DNA of 64,000 nt, from assembly GCA_902794155.1 (NCBI GenBank), contig CADBGN010000008.1:16386-80385 (forward strand), read 5' to 3'. A program made the position numbers and the translations under genes. Position 1 is the stretch's first letter. Every line of letters begins with the position of its first letter. This document shows positions 50,055-59,316 of this stretch, one piece after another. This stretch comes from an uncultured Bacteroidia bacterium (GTDB taxonomy: Bacteria; Bacteroidota; Bacteroidia; Bacteroidales; F082). Under the pieces are notes generated by a model, which saw only the letters and a list, made by a program, of their open reading frames with translations, was not told the origin of the DNA and did not search any database.

Positions 50055-51494
50055 ATGAAAAGAGTTGAAATCAAGCAAGCCTTGCAGATGCAAGCCTCTG
50101 ACAACGAGATCACTGTGATGGGTTGGGTGCGCAACAAGCGCGGCAGCAAGAACGTGGCCTTCATCGCCCTCAACGACGGCTCAACCATCAATAACCTACA
50201 ATTGGTCATCGACCTGAATGTCATCCCCGAAGAGAATTTGGCCTTAATGCACGCTGGTGCATCGCTTTGGGCCAAGGGTGTTTTGGTCGCATCAATGGGC
50301 AGCGGACAAGCCGTGGAGCTCTCCGTGAAGGAGATTGGCCTGTTCGGTCCCGCCAACCCCGATGAATATCCGTTGCAACCCAAGAAACACTCGTTGGAGT
50401 TCCTGCGCGACATCGCCCACCTGCGTTTCCGCACCAACACCTTCGGCGCCGTCATGCGTCTGCGCCATGCCATGGTGTTCGCCATCCACAAGTTCTTCAC
50501 CGAGCGAGGCTTTTATAATATCCACACGCCATTAATCACTGCCTCCGACGCAGAAGGTGCTGGCGAGATGTTCCAAGTGACCACCCTCGACCTCAACAAC
50601 CCGCCTCGTGACGAACAAGGCAATGTCGATTACAAGCAAGACTTCTTCGGCAGGTCTACCAACCTCACCGTGTCAGGCCAGCTAGAAGGCGAGTTGGCTG
50701 CCACGGCATTGGGCAAAATCTATACCTTCGGCCCCACCTTCCGTGCAGAGAACTCCAACACCACACGCCACCTGGCCGAGTTCTGGATGATTGAGCCGGA
50801 AATGGCTTTCTACGACATCAACGACAACATGGACCTCGCCGAGGAGATGCTGAAATACTTGATCCAATATGCTTTGGACAACAATATGGACGACCTCCAG
50901 TTCCTCAGCAAACGCCTGCAAGACGAAGAGAAGGGCAAGAAAGAAGAAGACAAGTCGATGGAGCTTATCAGCAAACTGCACTTTGTGCTCGAGCATGAGT
51001 TCGTGCGCCTCACCTACACCGAGGCCATCGACATCCTGCGCAACTCCAACTACAACAAGAAGGGTAAGTTCCAATATCCCGTTGACGGCTGGGGCGTTGA
51101 CCTGCAGTCGGAGCACGAGCGTTACCTCGTCGAAAAGCACTTCAAGAAGCCCGTCATCCTGACCGACTACCCGAAGGAAATCAAGGCTTTCTACATGAAG
51201 CAGAACGAAGACGGCAAGACCGTCCGCGCCATGGACGTGCTCTTCCCCGGCATCGGCGAGATCATCGGTGGCTCGGAGCGTGAGACCGATATTAATAAGA
51301 TCCTTGACCGCATGCACGAAGTTGGTATCCCCGAAGAATCCATGAACTGGTACCTCGACAGCCGCCGCTTCGGCTCGGTGCCGCATTCTGGCTACGGCTT
51401 GGGCTTCGAGCGTCTGCTACTCTTCATCACTGGCATGACTAACATCCGTGACGTCATCCCGTTCCCGAGAACTCCGAAAAACTGTTTATATTGA
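50055..51494 (+). CDS. asnS: Asparaginyl-tRNA synthetase
   Basis: A 479-residue class IIb synthetase charging tRNAAsn. The N-terminal OB-fold anticodon-binding domain (about 12-100) has [20 protein letters not shown]. The catalytic core has motif 2 [20 protein letters not shown] and motif 3 [15 protein letters not shown] at the C-terminus. AsnRS rather than AspRS is supported by the short length without the GAD insertion and by the IGGSERE segment. Divergent from RAYT 2 and followed by the heptad array that leads into rpoN. Confidence 0.95.
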   Translation: MKRVEIKQALQMQASDNEITVMGWVRNKRGSKNVAFIALNDGSTINNLQLVIDLNVIPEENLALMHAGASLWAKGVLVASMGSGQAVELSVKEIGLFGPANPDEYPLQPKKHSLEFLRDIAHLRFRTNTFGAVMRLRHAMVFAIHKFFTERGFYNIHTPLITASDAEGAGEMFQVTTLDLNNPPRDEQGNVDYKQDFFGRSTNLTVSGQLEGELAATALGKIYTFGPTFRAENSNTTRHLAEFWMIEPEMAFYDINDNMDLAEEMLKYLIQYALDNNMDDLQFLSKRLQDEEKGKKEEDKSMELISKLHFVLEHEFVRLTYTEAIDILRNSNYNKKGKFQYPVDGWGVDLQSEHERYLVEKHFKKPVILTDYPKEIKAFYMKQNEDGKTVRAMDVLFPGIGEIIGGSERETDINKILDRMHEVGIPEESMNWYLDSRRFGSVPHSGYGLGFERLLLFITGMTNIRDVIPFPRTPKNCLY

Positions 51495-51590
51495 CAGAGG
51501 ACAGAGGACGAAAGACGGAGGACGAAAGTCCAACGTCCTAAGTCCAACGTCCTAAGTCCCATGTCCTAAGTCCAACGTCCTAAGTCCAAC
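51493..51590. repeat. Inverted heptad array in the rpoN leader (14 units)
   Basis: Fourteen consecutive 7-bp units: five of type GACNRAR (51493-51527), then nine alternating GTCCAAC and GTCCTAA (51528-51590), one of them GTCCCAT. The two halves are in opposite orientation (GAC versus GTC), so GGAC/GTCC pairs can form a long imperfect hairpin. It starts at the asnS stop and ends 3 bp before the rpoN start codon. Gain or loss of units would change the rpoN leader. Confidence 0.85.
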
Positions 51591-51593
51591 AAA

Positions 51594-53099
51594 ATGAACA
51601 ACCAACGATTGACTCAAACCCAGCGACAGGAGCTGAAACTGTCGCCACAGCAGATCCAGCTGATGAAGCTGCTGCAGCTGCCATTAATCGAACTCGAACA
51701 ACGTATTAAGGAAGAGATGGAAATCAACCCAGCCCTTGAAGACGTTCGCGACAACGACTATGACGAAAACGAGCCAACTGTTGACGAGCCAACTGACGAC
51801 AACGGCGAGAACGACGACTATAACGACGAAGAGGTGGATTTCAGCAAAGACGACGAGTTCGACATCAACGACTACCTCTCTGAAGAAGACCTCGAAGACT
51901 ATTCCTACAAGCTTCAAGCCAATAACTACAGCGGTGATGATGACGAATATGAAGCTCCCATTGTCAACGAAGAGACCTTCCAAGACTACCTGAACCAACA
52001 GCTCGCCTACCACGACCTAACCGAGAAGCAACTCGAAATCGGGCAATACATCATAGGTAATTTGGACGATAACGGCTATCTCAACCGTCCCGTCGTCAAC
52101 ATAGTTGACGACATGCTCTTCACAATGAACGTCTCTACGACAGAAGAAGAAGTTTCAGAGGTGCTTCGCATTGTGCAACAACTCGACCCACCAGGTATCG
52201 CCGCACGCGATTTGCAGGAATGCCTTCTCATACAGCTACAACGCCTTCAGGAGGACAATCCCTTCCACAAAGACTATAGACTCTCCATGACCATCGTCAA
52301 GGATTTCTTCGACGAGTTCACCAAGAAGCACTATGATAAAATCGCTAAAAAACTGGAAGTCAGTAACCGCGACTTGAAAGCCGCCCTGGATGAAATCCTC
52401 AAACTCAACCCTAAGCCTGCCGACGCTTCCAGCTCCAACACAAAGAACATTCACTATATCACACCCGACTTCTTCGTCTTTGTCAGAGACGGCAAAGTGG
52501 AATTGTCGTTAGACGGCCGAAATGCTCCAGAACTACGCATCAGTAAGTCGTACCTGAAGATGCTGGAAGATTTTTCAAACAGCAAGGACAACCGCGGCAA
52601 GCAGGAAGCCGTGCAATTCGTGAAGCAAAAGATTGATTCCGCCAAGTGGTTCATCGATGCCATCAACCAAAGGCAGAACACGCTCTATATCACGATGAAA
52701 GCCATCGTCGACATACAAAAGGAATACTTCTTGACTGGCGACGAAACCCAACTTAAACCCATGATTCTGAAGGATGTAGCCGACAAGGTCGGGCTCGACA
52801 TCTCCACCATCTCGCGCGTGGCCAACAGCAAATATGTGCAGACGCCCTACGGCACCCATTTGCTGAAGTTCTTCTTTAGCGAAGGAATCACCAACCAAGA
52901 GGGAGAAGAGGTCTCAACCCGTGAAATTAAGAAAATCATGAAGGATGCCGTCGAAAATGAAGACAAGGCCGACCCCATGACGGACGAGCAATTGATGTTC
53001 CTCTTAAAGGAGAAAGGTTATCCCATAGCACGAAGAACTGTGGCAAAGTATAGGGAACAGTTGGGCATCCCCGTGGGACGAATGAGAAAGAAGATTTGA
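51594..53099 (+). CDS. rpoN: RNA polymerase sigma-54 factor
   Basis: A 501-residue sigma-54. Region I is glutamine- and leucine-rich (LKLSPQQIQLMKLLQLPLIE), region II is a long acidic stretch (about 45-125, rich in D and E), the core-binding region follows, then the helix-turn-helix (DVADKVGLDISTISRVANSK) and the RpoN box near the C-terminus (ARRTVAKYREQLGIPV). Sigma-54 needs AAA+ activators, none of which is in the window; a histidine kinase gene follows 75 bp downstream. The leader consists almost wholly of heptad repeats, leaving no room for a normal promoter, so transcription from the asnS side is likely. Confidence 0.95.
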   Translation: MNNQRLTQTQRQELKLSPQQIQLMKLLQLPLIELEQRIKEEMEINPALEDVRDNDYDENEPTVDEPTDDNGENDDYNDEEVDFSKDDEFDINDYLSEEDLEDYSYKLQANNYSGDDDEYEAPIVNEETFQDYLNQQLAYHDLTEKQLEIGQYIIGNLDDNGYLNRPVVNIVDDMLFTMNVSTTEEEVSEVLRIVQQLDPPGIAARDLQECLLIQLQRLQEDNPFHKDYRLSMTIVKDFFDEFTKKHYDKIAKKLEVSNRDLKAALDEILKLNPKPADASSSNTKNIHYITPDFFVFVRDGKVELSLDGRNAPELRISKSYLKMLEDFSNSKDNRGKQEAVQFVKQKIDSAKWFIDAINQRQNTLYITMKAIVDIQKEYFLTGDETQLKPMILKDVADKVGLDISTISRVANSKYVQTPYGTHLLKFFFSEGITNQEGEEVSTREIKKIMKDAVENEDKADPMTDEQLMFLLKEKGYPIARRTVAKYREQLGIPVGRMRKKI

Positions 53100-53167
53100 C
53101 GAAGGAACCCTCCCATCTCTGGCCGAACTATTGGCCTTACATACTATTTTGGAAACAATATCGTTTT

Positions 53168-53175
53168 TATTTTTG
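53168..53175 (+). promoter_or_regulatory. -7 promoter box overlapping the histidine kinase start
   Basis: TATTTTTG whose last G is the first base of the GTG start codon; a transcript from it would start inside the assigned coding region. Confidence 0.4.
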
Positions 53176-54683
53176 TGAAAACGAACCTCTATACCAACAA
53201 AAAACACTGGAAATGGGCCTTGGCGATTGTAGCCCTGCTCATTATCGGCGCGTCGTTATGGTACACCAACCATTTGGTGAAATCCATTGCCGAACAGGAA
53301 ATCAAGCAGGTGAAAATGTGGGCAGCTGCCATGGAACAGCATGCCGTGATGATGAAATCAACGGAGGAATTCTTCAACAAAGTGAATGAGCAGGAACAAT
53401 TGCGCGTCGATCTGTTGGCCAATGCCTACCGACGCGTCATGGACATTTCATCCAATGAAAACACCGCCACATACGTCGACATCATTCGCAACAACATCAG
53501 CATCCCCTTGGTACTCATCGATGGAAAAGACAACATCGTCTCGTCAAACAACCTGCCTCCCGATCAAGAAGGAAAGACCGTCTTCGATGACGAGATGAAA
53601 CGTGCCTACTCGAAGTTTCCGCCCATCAAAATCGACCCTGGCTATGGTTTCGTTCAATACCTGTATTATAACGAATCGAGAATCTACACCGACTTGAAAG
53701 CTGTTTTGGAGGACATGTCGGACCACTTCATGGAAGAGATCACGCTCAACTCGATGGGCGTGCCTGTCATCGTCACCAACGAAGCCCATGACACCATCCT
53801 CAGCTTTGGCAACCTCGATTCCCTTTTGATGCAGGACAGCAACTATGTGCGACAGCAGCTGGAAATCATGCGCAACGAGAACGACCCACTTCAAATCGAG
53901 TTCATGAACAAAGGCAAGGCCACCATCTTCTATCGCACCACTGACCTGGTACAACAGATGCGCTATTACCCTGTCATCCAGTTTATTGTCTTTGCCTTGT
54001 TCCTTATTATTGCCTATCTGTTGTTCAGCTATGCCCGCCGTTCCGAACAAAACCAAGTGTGGGCCGGCATGGCTAAGGAGACTGCACACCAACTTGGTAC
54101 GCCCCTGTCTTCGCTAATGGGATGGATTGAACTGCTGAAGATGCAAGATGAGCCTTTCGTGGGCACCTACGAGATGGAAAAAGACATCGAACGCCTGCAA
54201 ATTGTCACCGACCGTTTCTCAAAAATCGGATCAGTACCTGTGCCCGAGCCCACCGACATCAACTACCTCATCCACGACACGATGGATTACCTGCAAAAGC
54301 GCTTCTCCAAGAAGTTTGATTTTGAGGTCAACCTACCAGAAGGCGAGCTGGTTATGCCATTAATACCGTCGCTGTTCCGCTGGGTGCTTGAAAACCTGAC
54401 CAAGAATGCTGTCGACGCTATGGGTGACCATGGCAAGATTACTCTTGACCTTATCGACGACAGCGACCATATCCACCTCGATCTTAGTGACACTGGTAAA
54501 GGTATCCCGAAGTCGCAAATCAAGCAAGTGTTTAACCCTGGTTTTACGAGCAAGAAACGCGGTTGGGGTCTCGGCCTTTCGTTGGCCAAGCGCATCATCG
54601 AGGACTACCACAAAGGTAAGATTTTCGTGAAATCCTCCGTCGTGGGCGAAGGGACGACCTTCAGAATCACCTTAAAGAAGTAA
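53175..54683 (+). CDS. Membrane sensor histidine kinase
   Basis: A 502-residue two-component kinase. A transmembrane helix (about 13-33, WALAIVALLIIGASLWYTNH), a periplasmic sensor of about 240 residues, a second helix (about 270-290, FIVFALFLIIAYLLFSYARR), then the H-box AKETAHQLGTPLSSLMGW and the ATPase with N-box ENLTKNAVDAMGDHG and G-boxes LSDTGKGIPKSQ and WGLGLSLAKRI. The conserved TAHQLGTPLSSL variant is typical of a Bacteroidota subfamily. No receiver or response regulator is adjacent, so the partner is unknown. The GTG start at 53175 coincides with a -7 box; the true start may be further in. Confidence 0.9.
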   Translation: MKTNLYTNKKHWKWALAIVALLIIGASLWYTNHLVKSIAEQEIKQVKMWAAAMEQHAVMMKSTEEFFNKVNEQEQLRVDLLANAYRRVMDISSNENTATYVDIIRNNISIPLVLIDGKDNIVSSNNLPPDQEGKTVFDDEMKRAYSKFPPIKIDPGYGFVQYLYYNESRIYTDLKAVLEDMSDHFMEEITLNSMGVPVIVTNEAHDTILSFGNLDSLLMQDSNYVRQQLEIMRNENDPLQIEFMNKGKATIFYRTTDLVQQMRYYPVIQFIVFALFLIIAYLLFSYARRSEQNQVWAGMAKETAHQLGTPLSSLMGWIELLKMQDEPFVGTYEMEKDIERLQIVTDRFSKIGSVPVPEPTDINYLIHDTMDYLQKRFSKKFDFEVNLPEGELVMPLIPSLFRWVLENLTKNAVDAMGDHGKITLDLIDDSDHIHLDLSDTGKGIPKSQIKQVFNPGFTSKKRGWGLGLSLAKRIIEDYHKGKIFVKSSVVGEGTTFRITLKK

Positions 54684-54685
54684 AC

Positions 54686-54721
54686 AAAAAATCCCCCAAC
54701 TTTAAGTGTTGGGAGATTTTT
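54686..54721. terminator. Bidirectional intrinsic terminator
   Basis: Stem AAATCCCCCAAC/GTTGGGAGATTT with one mismatch and a TTTAAGT loop, T5 on the plus side and T-run on the minus side. It serves the histidine kinase gene and the convergent lipoprotein operon ending at 54737. Confidence 0.88.
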
Positions 54722-54736
54722 GTAAGGTTGTCAAAC

Positions 54737-55204
54737 TCATTTCTTGAGCACATCGAAATAATAGAAGTACGACAGGGCCGACGAGCCACTATAAAAGTAA
54801 TGATAGCCTTGCAAGCGAATCTTTCCATCCATTTTTGAGACGTTGGCAATCACCTTGCTTTCATTGGGTGGATACTTGCCATAACCGTAATCGTACGACA
54901 TCATGATAACGGAATCGTTTTCATTCTGGAAAGGCGCGCCATTAAAATGGGCGTTGTTTTCCTCACTGGGGCAAGAGAGCTTGAAATCCACAGCGTTCCT
55001 TCCATCTTTAGTAATGGTAATTTCAGCATCATTGCAAAGATAGGTGTACGCATCCGCCTCCAATCCTTCAAAGGCGTCGGCAGCATTGGAGAAGATATAT
55101 TCCCCAACAATGTCGTTGATCGTGTAGCCAGTCTGATTCTTATTGCATGACCCCAACACAAAGCCCAACAAGAGAAACAGGCTGACAATATTTAGTTTTT
55201 TCAT
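54737..55204 (-). CDS. Lipoprotein, paralogue of the one at 56489-57025
   Basis: A 155-residue predicted lipoprotein with lipobox LGSC (Cys20), beginning MKKLNIVSLFLLLGFVLG. The mature domain starts DIVGEYIFSNAADAFEGLEA, includes CNDAEITITKDG and SCPSEENNAHF, and ends YYFDVLKK; all these have counterparts in the paralogue two genes upstream. A 27-bp tandem duplication (55191-55244) copies the start codon, giving a second in-frame ATG at 55231 and a doubled MKKL. The family is not recognised. It is the last gene of the five-gene surface-protein operon. Confidence 0.75.
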   Translation of the reverse strand: MKKLNIVSLFLLLGFVLGSCNKNQTGYTINDIVGEYIFSNAADAFEGLEADAYTYLCNDAEITITKDGRNAVDFKLSCPSEENNAHFNGAPFQNENDSVIMMSYDYGYGKYPPNESKVIANVSKMDGKIRLQGYHYFYSGSSALSYFYYFDVLKK

Positions 55205-55244
55205 GACTATAACAATTTTTAGTTTTTTCATGACTATAACAATT
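55191..55244 (-). repeat. 27-bp tandem duplication containing a start codon
   Basis: Two exact copies (55191-55217 and 55218-55244) of a unit beginning TTTAGTTTTTTCATGAC on the plus strand. The 27-bp length is in frame, so both ATG codons (55204 and 55231 on the minus strand) can start the lipoprotein. Confidence 0.9.
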
Positions 55245-55285
55245 GATTTGTAGGGTTGCCGTGGTACGACAACCCTACAACACAA

Positions 55286-56476
55286 TTATTTCACAACAAT
55301 TCGTTGCGTCTCGCTATTTCCTGATTGGTCGTAAACCTTCAACAGATAAACGCCTTGGCTCAACGAACTGACATTCATTTTGTCAATGGTGCTTTCCATC
55401 ATCTTCTGACCGGTAACACTATAGATTTCAGCCTTTTGGAAACCTTCGGCCTGAATCTGGATTTCGTTTTCGGCAGGCATAGGATAGACCTTCACATTGG
55501 AAGATTGGGCATTTTCGTTGATGCTGGTGAGGTCCACATAAACCATATCCACTACGCTACCAAAGAACGACTTCTTTTCTGCATTGTAATCATAGGCCAT
55601 ATCGATATCGCCATCGGCAGGAGCCCAATCATAGCCTCCAAATCCATAGCACACTCCGTGCTTTGCATTGCCCATAGCGTCATATTCGAACGTGTAATGG
55701 TATTCGTCGGACCAACTACCTCCATTCCATTCCTGTTCATATTGATCGGTGTAGACGCCCCCTTCGTATAAATAAGTCGTTCTCTCTGAATTCACCCATT
55801 CAGGGTCCACCCAATCCTGCATAAGGATCTCGGTAATATTCTCATCGAAATCGAGAGTGTAGATGTACTTCTCATCATTCTGCCACGCACCGCTTTCCAT
55901 ATATTGCATGACATGAACAATGGTAGTACCCTCACGAGTATAGGTATTGAGCACCGAAGATGACCATGTGGTACCATTCCATTCCCAAACGAGCACTGTC
56001 CAAACATCGTCGTTGTAGGTATAGGCCTCTTTCATAAGATTCACCCATTGACCATCCGAGTAATACTGATAAATATCTTCGCTGATGACATCGTCTTCGT
56101 AGGTATAAGTAACCCTCATAGCATCTTCCCAGTCATAACCATTCCATTCCTGGCCAAGCATCTCCAACACATTGCCATTGAAATCATAATCGTAGGTAAT
56201 GCGCGACTCATTTTGCCAAAAATCCTCGTATGTCTCAGTTATTTCCTCGGTGAGGTAAAAGTCCGACTCGTCGTAGTAGTACGTCGTGCGATGATGCGTA
56301 CCATCGGCCTCAAAGAAGTCAGCCTGCTGCGGCACAATGTAGCTCTGACGCAAAAGGCCATACTGTTTGAAGACCATTTCGGTGGCCTTTGATTTCAAAT
56401 TAGCCTTGTTTTGAGCAAAGCCCATGTTTCCAAATGCCATCACAAGAATGGCCAATGTAAATAATGCTTTTTTCAT
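55286..56476 (-). CDS. T9SS cargo protein with W-x-x-x-x-W repeats
   Basis: A 396-residue exported protein with signal peptide (MKKALFTLAILVMAFGNMGFAQ) and a C-terminal T9SS type A sorting domain (about 325-396: VKVYPMPAENEIQIQ, SVTGQKMMESTID, SQGVYLLKVYDQSG, QRIVVK). The middle (about 60-310) holds about seven repeats of 30-40 residues with a core like EWNGYDWEDAMRVTYTYEDD, i.e. W-N-G-x-x-W then alternating Tyr/Thr strands, likely a beta-sheet repeat on the cell surface. It lies between two paralogous lipoproteins in one operon. No catalytic residues are visible. Confidence 0.8.
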   Translation of the reverse strand: MKKALFTLAILVMAFGNMGFAQNKANLKSKATEMVFKQYGLLRQSYIVPQQADFFEADGTHHRTTYYYDESDFYLTEEITETYEDFWQNESRITYDYDFNGNVLEMLGQEWNGYDWEDAMRVTYTYEDDVISEDIYQYYSDGQWVNLMKEAYTYNDDVWTVLVWEWNGTTWSSSVLNTYTREGTTIVHVMQYMESGAWQNDEKYIYTLDFDENITEILMQDWVDPEWVNSERTTYLYEGGVYTDQYEQEWNGGSWSDEYHYTFEYDAMGNAKHGVCYGFGGYDWAPADGDIDMAYDYNAEKKSFFGSVVDMVYVDLTSINENAQSSNVKVYPMPAENEIQIQAEGFQKAEIYSVTGQKMMESTIDKMNVSSLSQGVYLLKVYDQSGNSETQRIVVK

Positions 56477-56488
56477 AGTTGTAAGTAT

Positions 56489-57025
56489 TTAGTTTTTAAT
56501 AACATCGAAATAATAGTTGATTCTCGACTTGGGAACATAATCGTTTTGTTCAGTCGCAGGGTTATATACCGTTTCATAGATAACATGCCTTGCAAAACCG
56601 TGAATACGGATATCACCCTGATTATTCTTATAGACATACGCTGTCAGTTCATAAGTCGGGTGCGCACTCGCTGAAGGCAAAGTCATGTTGATAAGGAAGT
56701 CGTTGTCAGTCATACTGGGACGACCCTCAAACGTTCGGTTGAACTCATCACTCGGACAATTAATCGTAAACTCAATGGTGTTTCCCGATTTCGCCGTGAT
56801 GTCGATTCTGGCATCTTCGCATATATGGCAATAGGCTCCTTCCGACAATCCGTCAAAGGCATTAGAAATGTTGGAAAACGAATACCTACCTGCGATTTCC
56901 TCATTTGTATATCCGTAATGCTTGTTCCATTCGTTTTCCTGCGACTGTTTTTCGCAAGAAACGAAAAGAAGGCCTAGCACTAGCATAACTGACAAACAAT
57001 TGATACGTTTCATTTTATTTCTCAT
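56489..57025 (-). CDS. Lipoprotein, paralogue of the one at 54737-55204
   Basis: A 178-residue predicted lipoprotein; the lipobox FVSC places the modified cysteine at position 24 from the first ATG, or 20 from the ATG at 57013. Its mature domain matches the paralogue along its length: EEIAGRYSFSNISNAFDGLS, CEDARIDITAKSG, NCPSDEFNRTFEG and the end INYYFDVIKN. The first ATG overlaps the stop of the M1 peptidase gene as ATGA, so translation is coupled. Two paralogues around one T9SS cargo gene suggest partner proteins at the outer surface. Confidence 0.75.
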   Translation of the reverse strand: MRNKMKRINCLSVMLVLGLLFVSCEKQSQENEWNKHYGYTNEEIAGRYSFSNISNAFDGLSEGAYCHICEDARIDITAKSGNTIEFTINCPSDEFNRTFEGRPSMTDNDFLINMTLPSASAHPTYELTAYVYKNNQGDIRIHGFARHVIYETVYNPATEQNDYVPKSRINYYFDVIKN

Positions 57026-59316
57026 TTAACGATTAGTTTCTTGGTTTCCATTAACGTGCCATCTAAATTGACTCGAATAACAGTGTAGCAGCCCTGCGCC
57101 AAATCAGCAATTGAAATTGTTACATTGTCGGTATGAGAAAAAACAACATTTTTCATCACCCTTCCTTCTAGGTCGAAAACACGAATGGCACCATCACAAA
57201 CATCATCCCAGCTCATTCGCACTTGACCTTTTGCTGGATTGGGGAACAAATACATGTGATTCTCAGGTTTAGCATACTCTTCGGCGCCCAGGGCATCCTT
57301 ATCCCATACGGCAATCGTGTATTCACCTGGCACAAAGTTATCAACAATAATACGGCCTAATTTCCATGTAGAGCCAGGATGGAATTCATGGGCAATTTCG
57401 TGCCATGCCTCAGAAGCATTCTTCCGATAAAACAAAGTGACCGAGTCATTGGCCGACATTATGATGTCGCCATCAGTAGAATTGCTGTAATCAAAGATGC
57501 CTTTCACTTCAGCTTCACCAAAATCAAAACGGTTGACGGTCCAGAAATGCTTGGAAGAGAGCGTCAGATAAGGAATCAACGGATCGTCATAAGGGCCAAC
57601 CAAGTTATTCTCTACGGCGACAAAAACCGAGTCCGTCAAGGAAGTGGCCTCAAACCTAAAGCCGTAGCAAGCCTGTTGTGAAGACGATTTCACCATGACA
57701 TTCTTTTGCTGCTTGCCATCCAGCCAATTGTTGTGGATATCATTAACCATACAGATAGGCTCAAAGTCGAGGACGACCATTGCACTGCCATGCGGGCCAT
57801 CCCAACTCACCTTTTCGGTAACCCATTGGAATTCAGGGCCAATGAAAGTAAGCTCACAAACATTGTTTTGCCCAACATGGCTATCGCCGATGTGCTGGTA
57901 ATGCAAGTCAAGCACCACCTCATACTGCCCACCAACCGGCTCAACCGATGATATTGAAGCATACAAGTTGGGCATACCACTCGAATAGACGTAAGTGTCG
58001 AAGAAACCATGCATGTCAATACCTGAATATTGCGTCAACGCTTCACAAAGCTGTTCGGAAGTAGCTGTCTGATAGGCATATTGCTGGAAGTAGGCTCGCA
58101 TGGCAGAAAGGAAATTCTCGCGTCCCATATAATTCATCATCGTACTGACAATGACAGCGCCACGATTGTAGACGGCATCGCTGTCGTAAGTCATGTCCAA
58201 TGGCATGTTATTGAGCGGCATCCAATGGTTTGGACTGTTACACCAATTGGTAGCACTAGACACCATGTTGGCCATGGTATTCCTATAATCAGTTTCACCA
58301 TAAATGCCTTGGCGATAGAAAGCACCCCAAAACTGAGCGAAGCCCTCATTGAGCCACATGTCGCCTGCTTCGGCGCAAGTCACCAAGTTGCCAGACCACA
58401 TGTGCGACAGCTCATGGGCGAGATATTCCTCATTATTGGTATTACCGCTGATGACGCTTGTAGCCAAGGCGATATTATCGGTATGCTCCATGCAGCCCTT
58501 GCCAGTACTGACATAGCCAATGCGGTTGAAAGGATAAGGGCCAAGGTTCTCTTCAAAGAATGAAATAATATCCTTGATATGGACAAAGGTTCCTGGCACA
58601 TTGTTCATCAGGTTAGGTTTGACATACACTGTTATCGGGATGTAGTGCTCAACGCCATCATAGCCGTCTTCCCAAACCTCGAAATCGCCCACGGCAAATG
58701 AAATGTGGTAGGTGGCTATCTCCTGTGGCGTAATCCAATGCCAAGTGGAGGTGCCATTGCCGTTATCGACCGCAGCCACCAACTCGCCACCACAGACGGC
58801 AATCTTGTCGTTGGTAGTAGTGACAAACACATTGTATGTAGCCTTATCGGTGAAGTTGTCGACACAAGGGAACCAAGTCTTACCCAAGTTGTGCGGCTGG
58901 CTGTCGAAGCCTACGCCAAGGTTGTAGACATAGTCTGAGCCCCACCATTCCACACCGCCCCAGGTCTCGCTAAAGGTGTTGCCGCCATAGACAATATCCA
59001 AAATGGACGTGGTACCAGCTGCCATTGGCGAAGCCAAATTAATGATGAGCAAGTCGCCTTCTTGTGTGAAATTGGCGACCACAATATTAGAAGCCGTCAC
59101 CGAGGTGACCTCCAAGGTTTTAAGCTCCAAAACGATTTGCTGCACATTAGCCGTTGCCGTGAAGTCGACAAAGGTCTCACCTTGCAGGGTTCGGTTGGCA
59201 AAGTTCAGCTCATTGATGTGAATTCCGTAGTGTGTCACGTCAATGTTTTCGCCAGGAGTTTGGGCTTTAAGCACAAAGGGAAGCAGAATGCCCAGAATGA
59301 GGAATATTTTTTTCAT
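57022..59316 (-). CDS. M1 family aminopeptidase with T9SS sorting domain
   Basis: A 764-residue exported zinc metallopeptidase. After a signal peptide comes an M1 N-terminal beta-domain, then the catalytic thermolysin-like domain with HELSHMWSGN (zinc ligands and catalytic Glu) and, 19 residues on, WLNEGFAQF (third ligand Glu). The substrate-recognition motif GCMEHTDNIALA is present in place of GAMEN. The C-terminus is a T9SS type A domain (YLFPNPAKGQVRMSWDDV, IADLAQGCYTVIRV, KKLIVK). It probably removes N-terminal residues from peptides at the cell surface. Start and stop both overlap neighbours by 4 bp. Confidence 0.9.
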   Translation of the reverse strand: MKKIFLILGILLPFVLKAQTPGENIDVTHYGIHINELNFANRTLQGETFVDFTATANVQQIVLELKTLEVTSVTASNIVVANFTQEGDLLIINLASPMAAGTTSILDIVYGGNTFSETWGGVEWWGSDYVYNLGVGFDSQPHNLGKTWFPCVDNFTDKATYNVFVTTTNDKIAVCGGELVAAVDNGNGTSTWHWITPQEIATYHISFAVGDFEVWEDGYDGVEHYIPITVYVKPNLMNNVPGTFVHIKDIISFFEENLGPYPFNRIGYVSTGKGCMEHTDNIALATSVISGNTNNEEYLAHELSHMWSGNLVTCAEAGDMWLNEGFAQFWGAFYRQGIYGETDYRNTMANMVSSATNWCNSPNHWMPLNNMPLDMTYDSDAVYNRGAVIVSTMMNYMGRENFLSAMRAYFQQYAYQTATSEQLCEALTQYSGIDMHGFFDTYVYSSGMPNLYASISSVEPVGGQYEVVLDLHYQHIGDSHVGQNNVCELTFIGPEFQWVTEKVSWDGPHGSAMVVLDFEPICMVNDIHNNWLDGKQQKNVMVKSSSQQACYGFRFEATSLTDSVFVAVENNLVGPYDDPLIPYLTLSSKHFWTVNRFDFGEAEVKGIFDYSNSTDGDIIMSANDSVTLFYRKNASEAWHEIAHEFHPGSTWKLGRIIVDNFVPGEYTIAVWDKDALGAEEYAKPENHMYLFPNPAKGQVRMSWDDVCDGAIRVFDLEGRVMKNVVFSHTDNVTISIADLAQGCYTVIRVNLDGTLMETKKLIVK

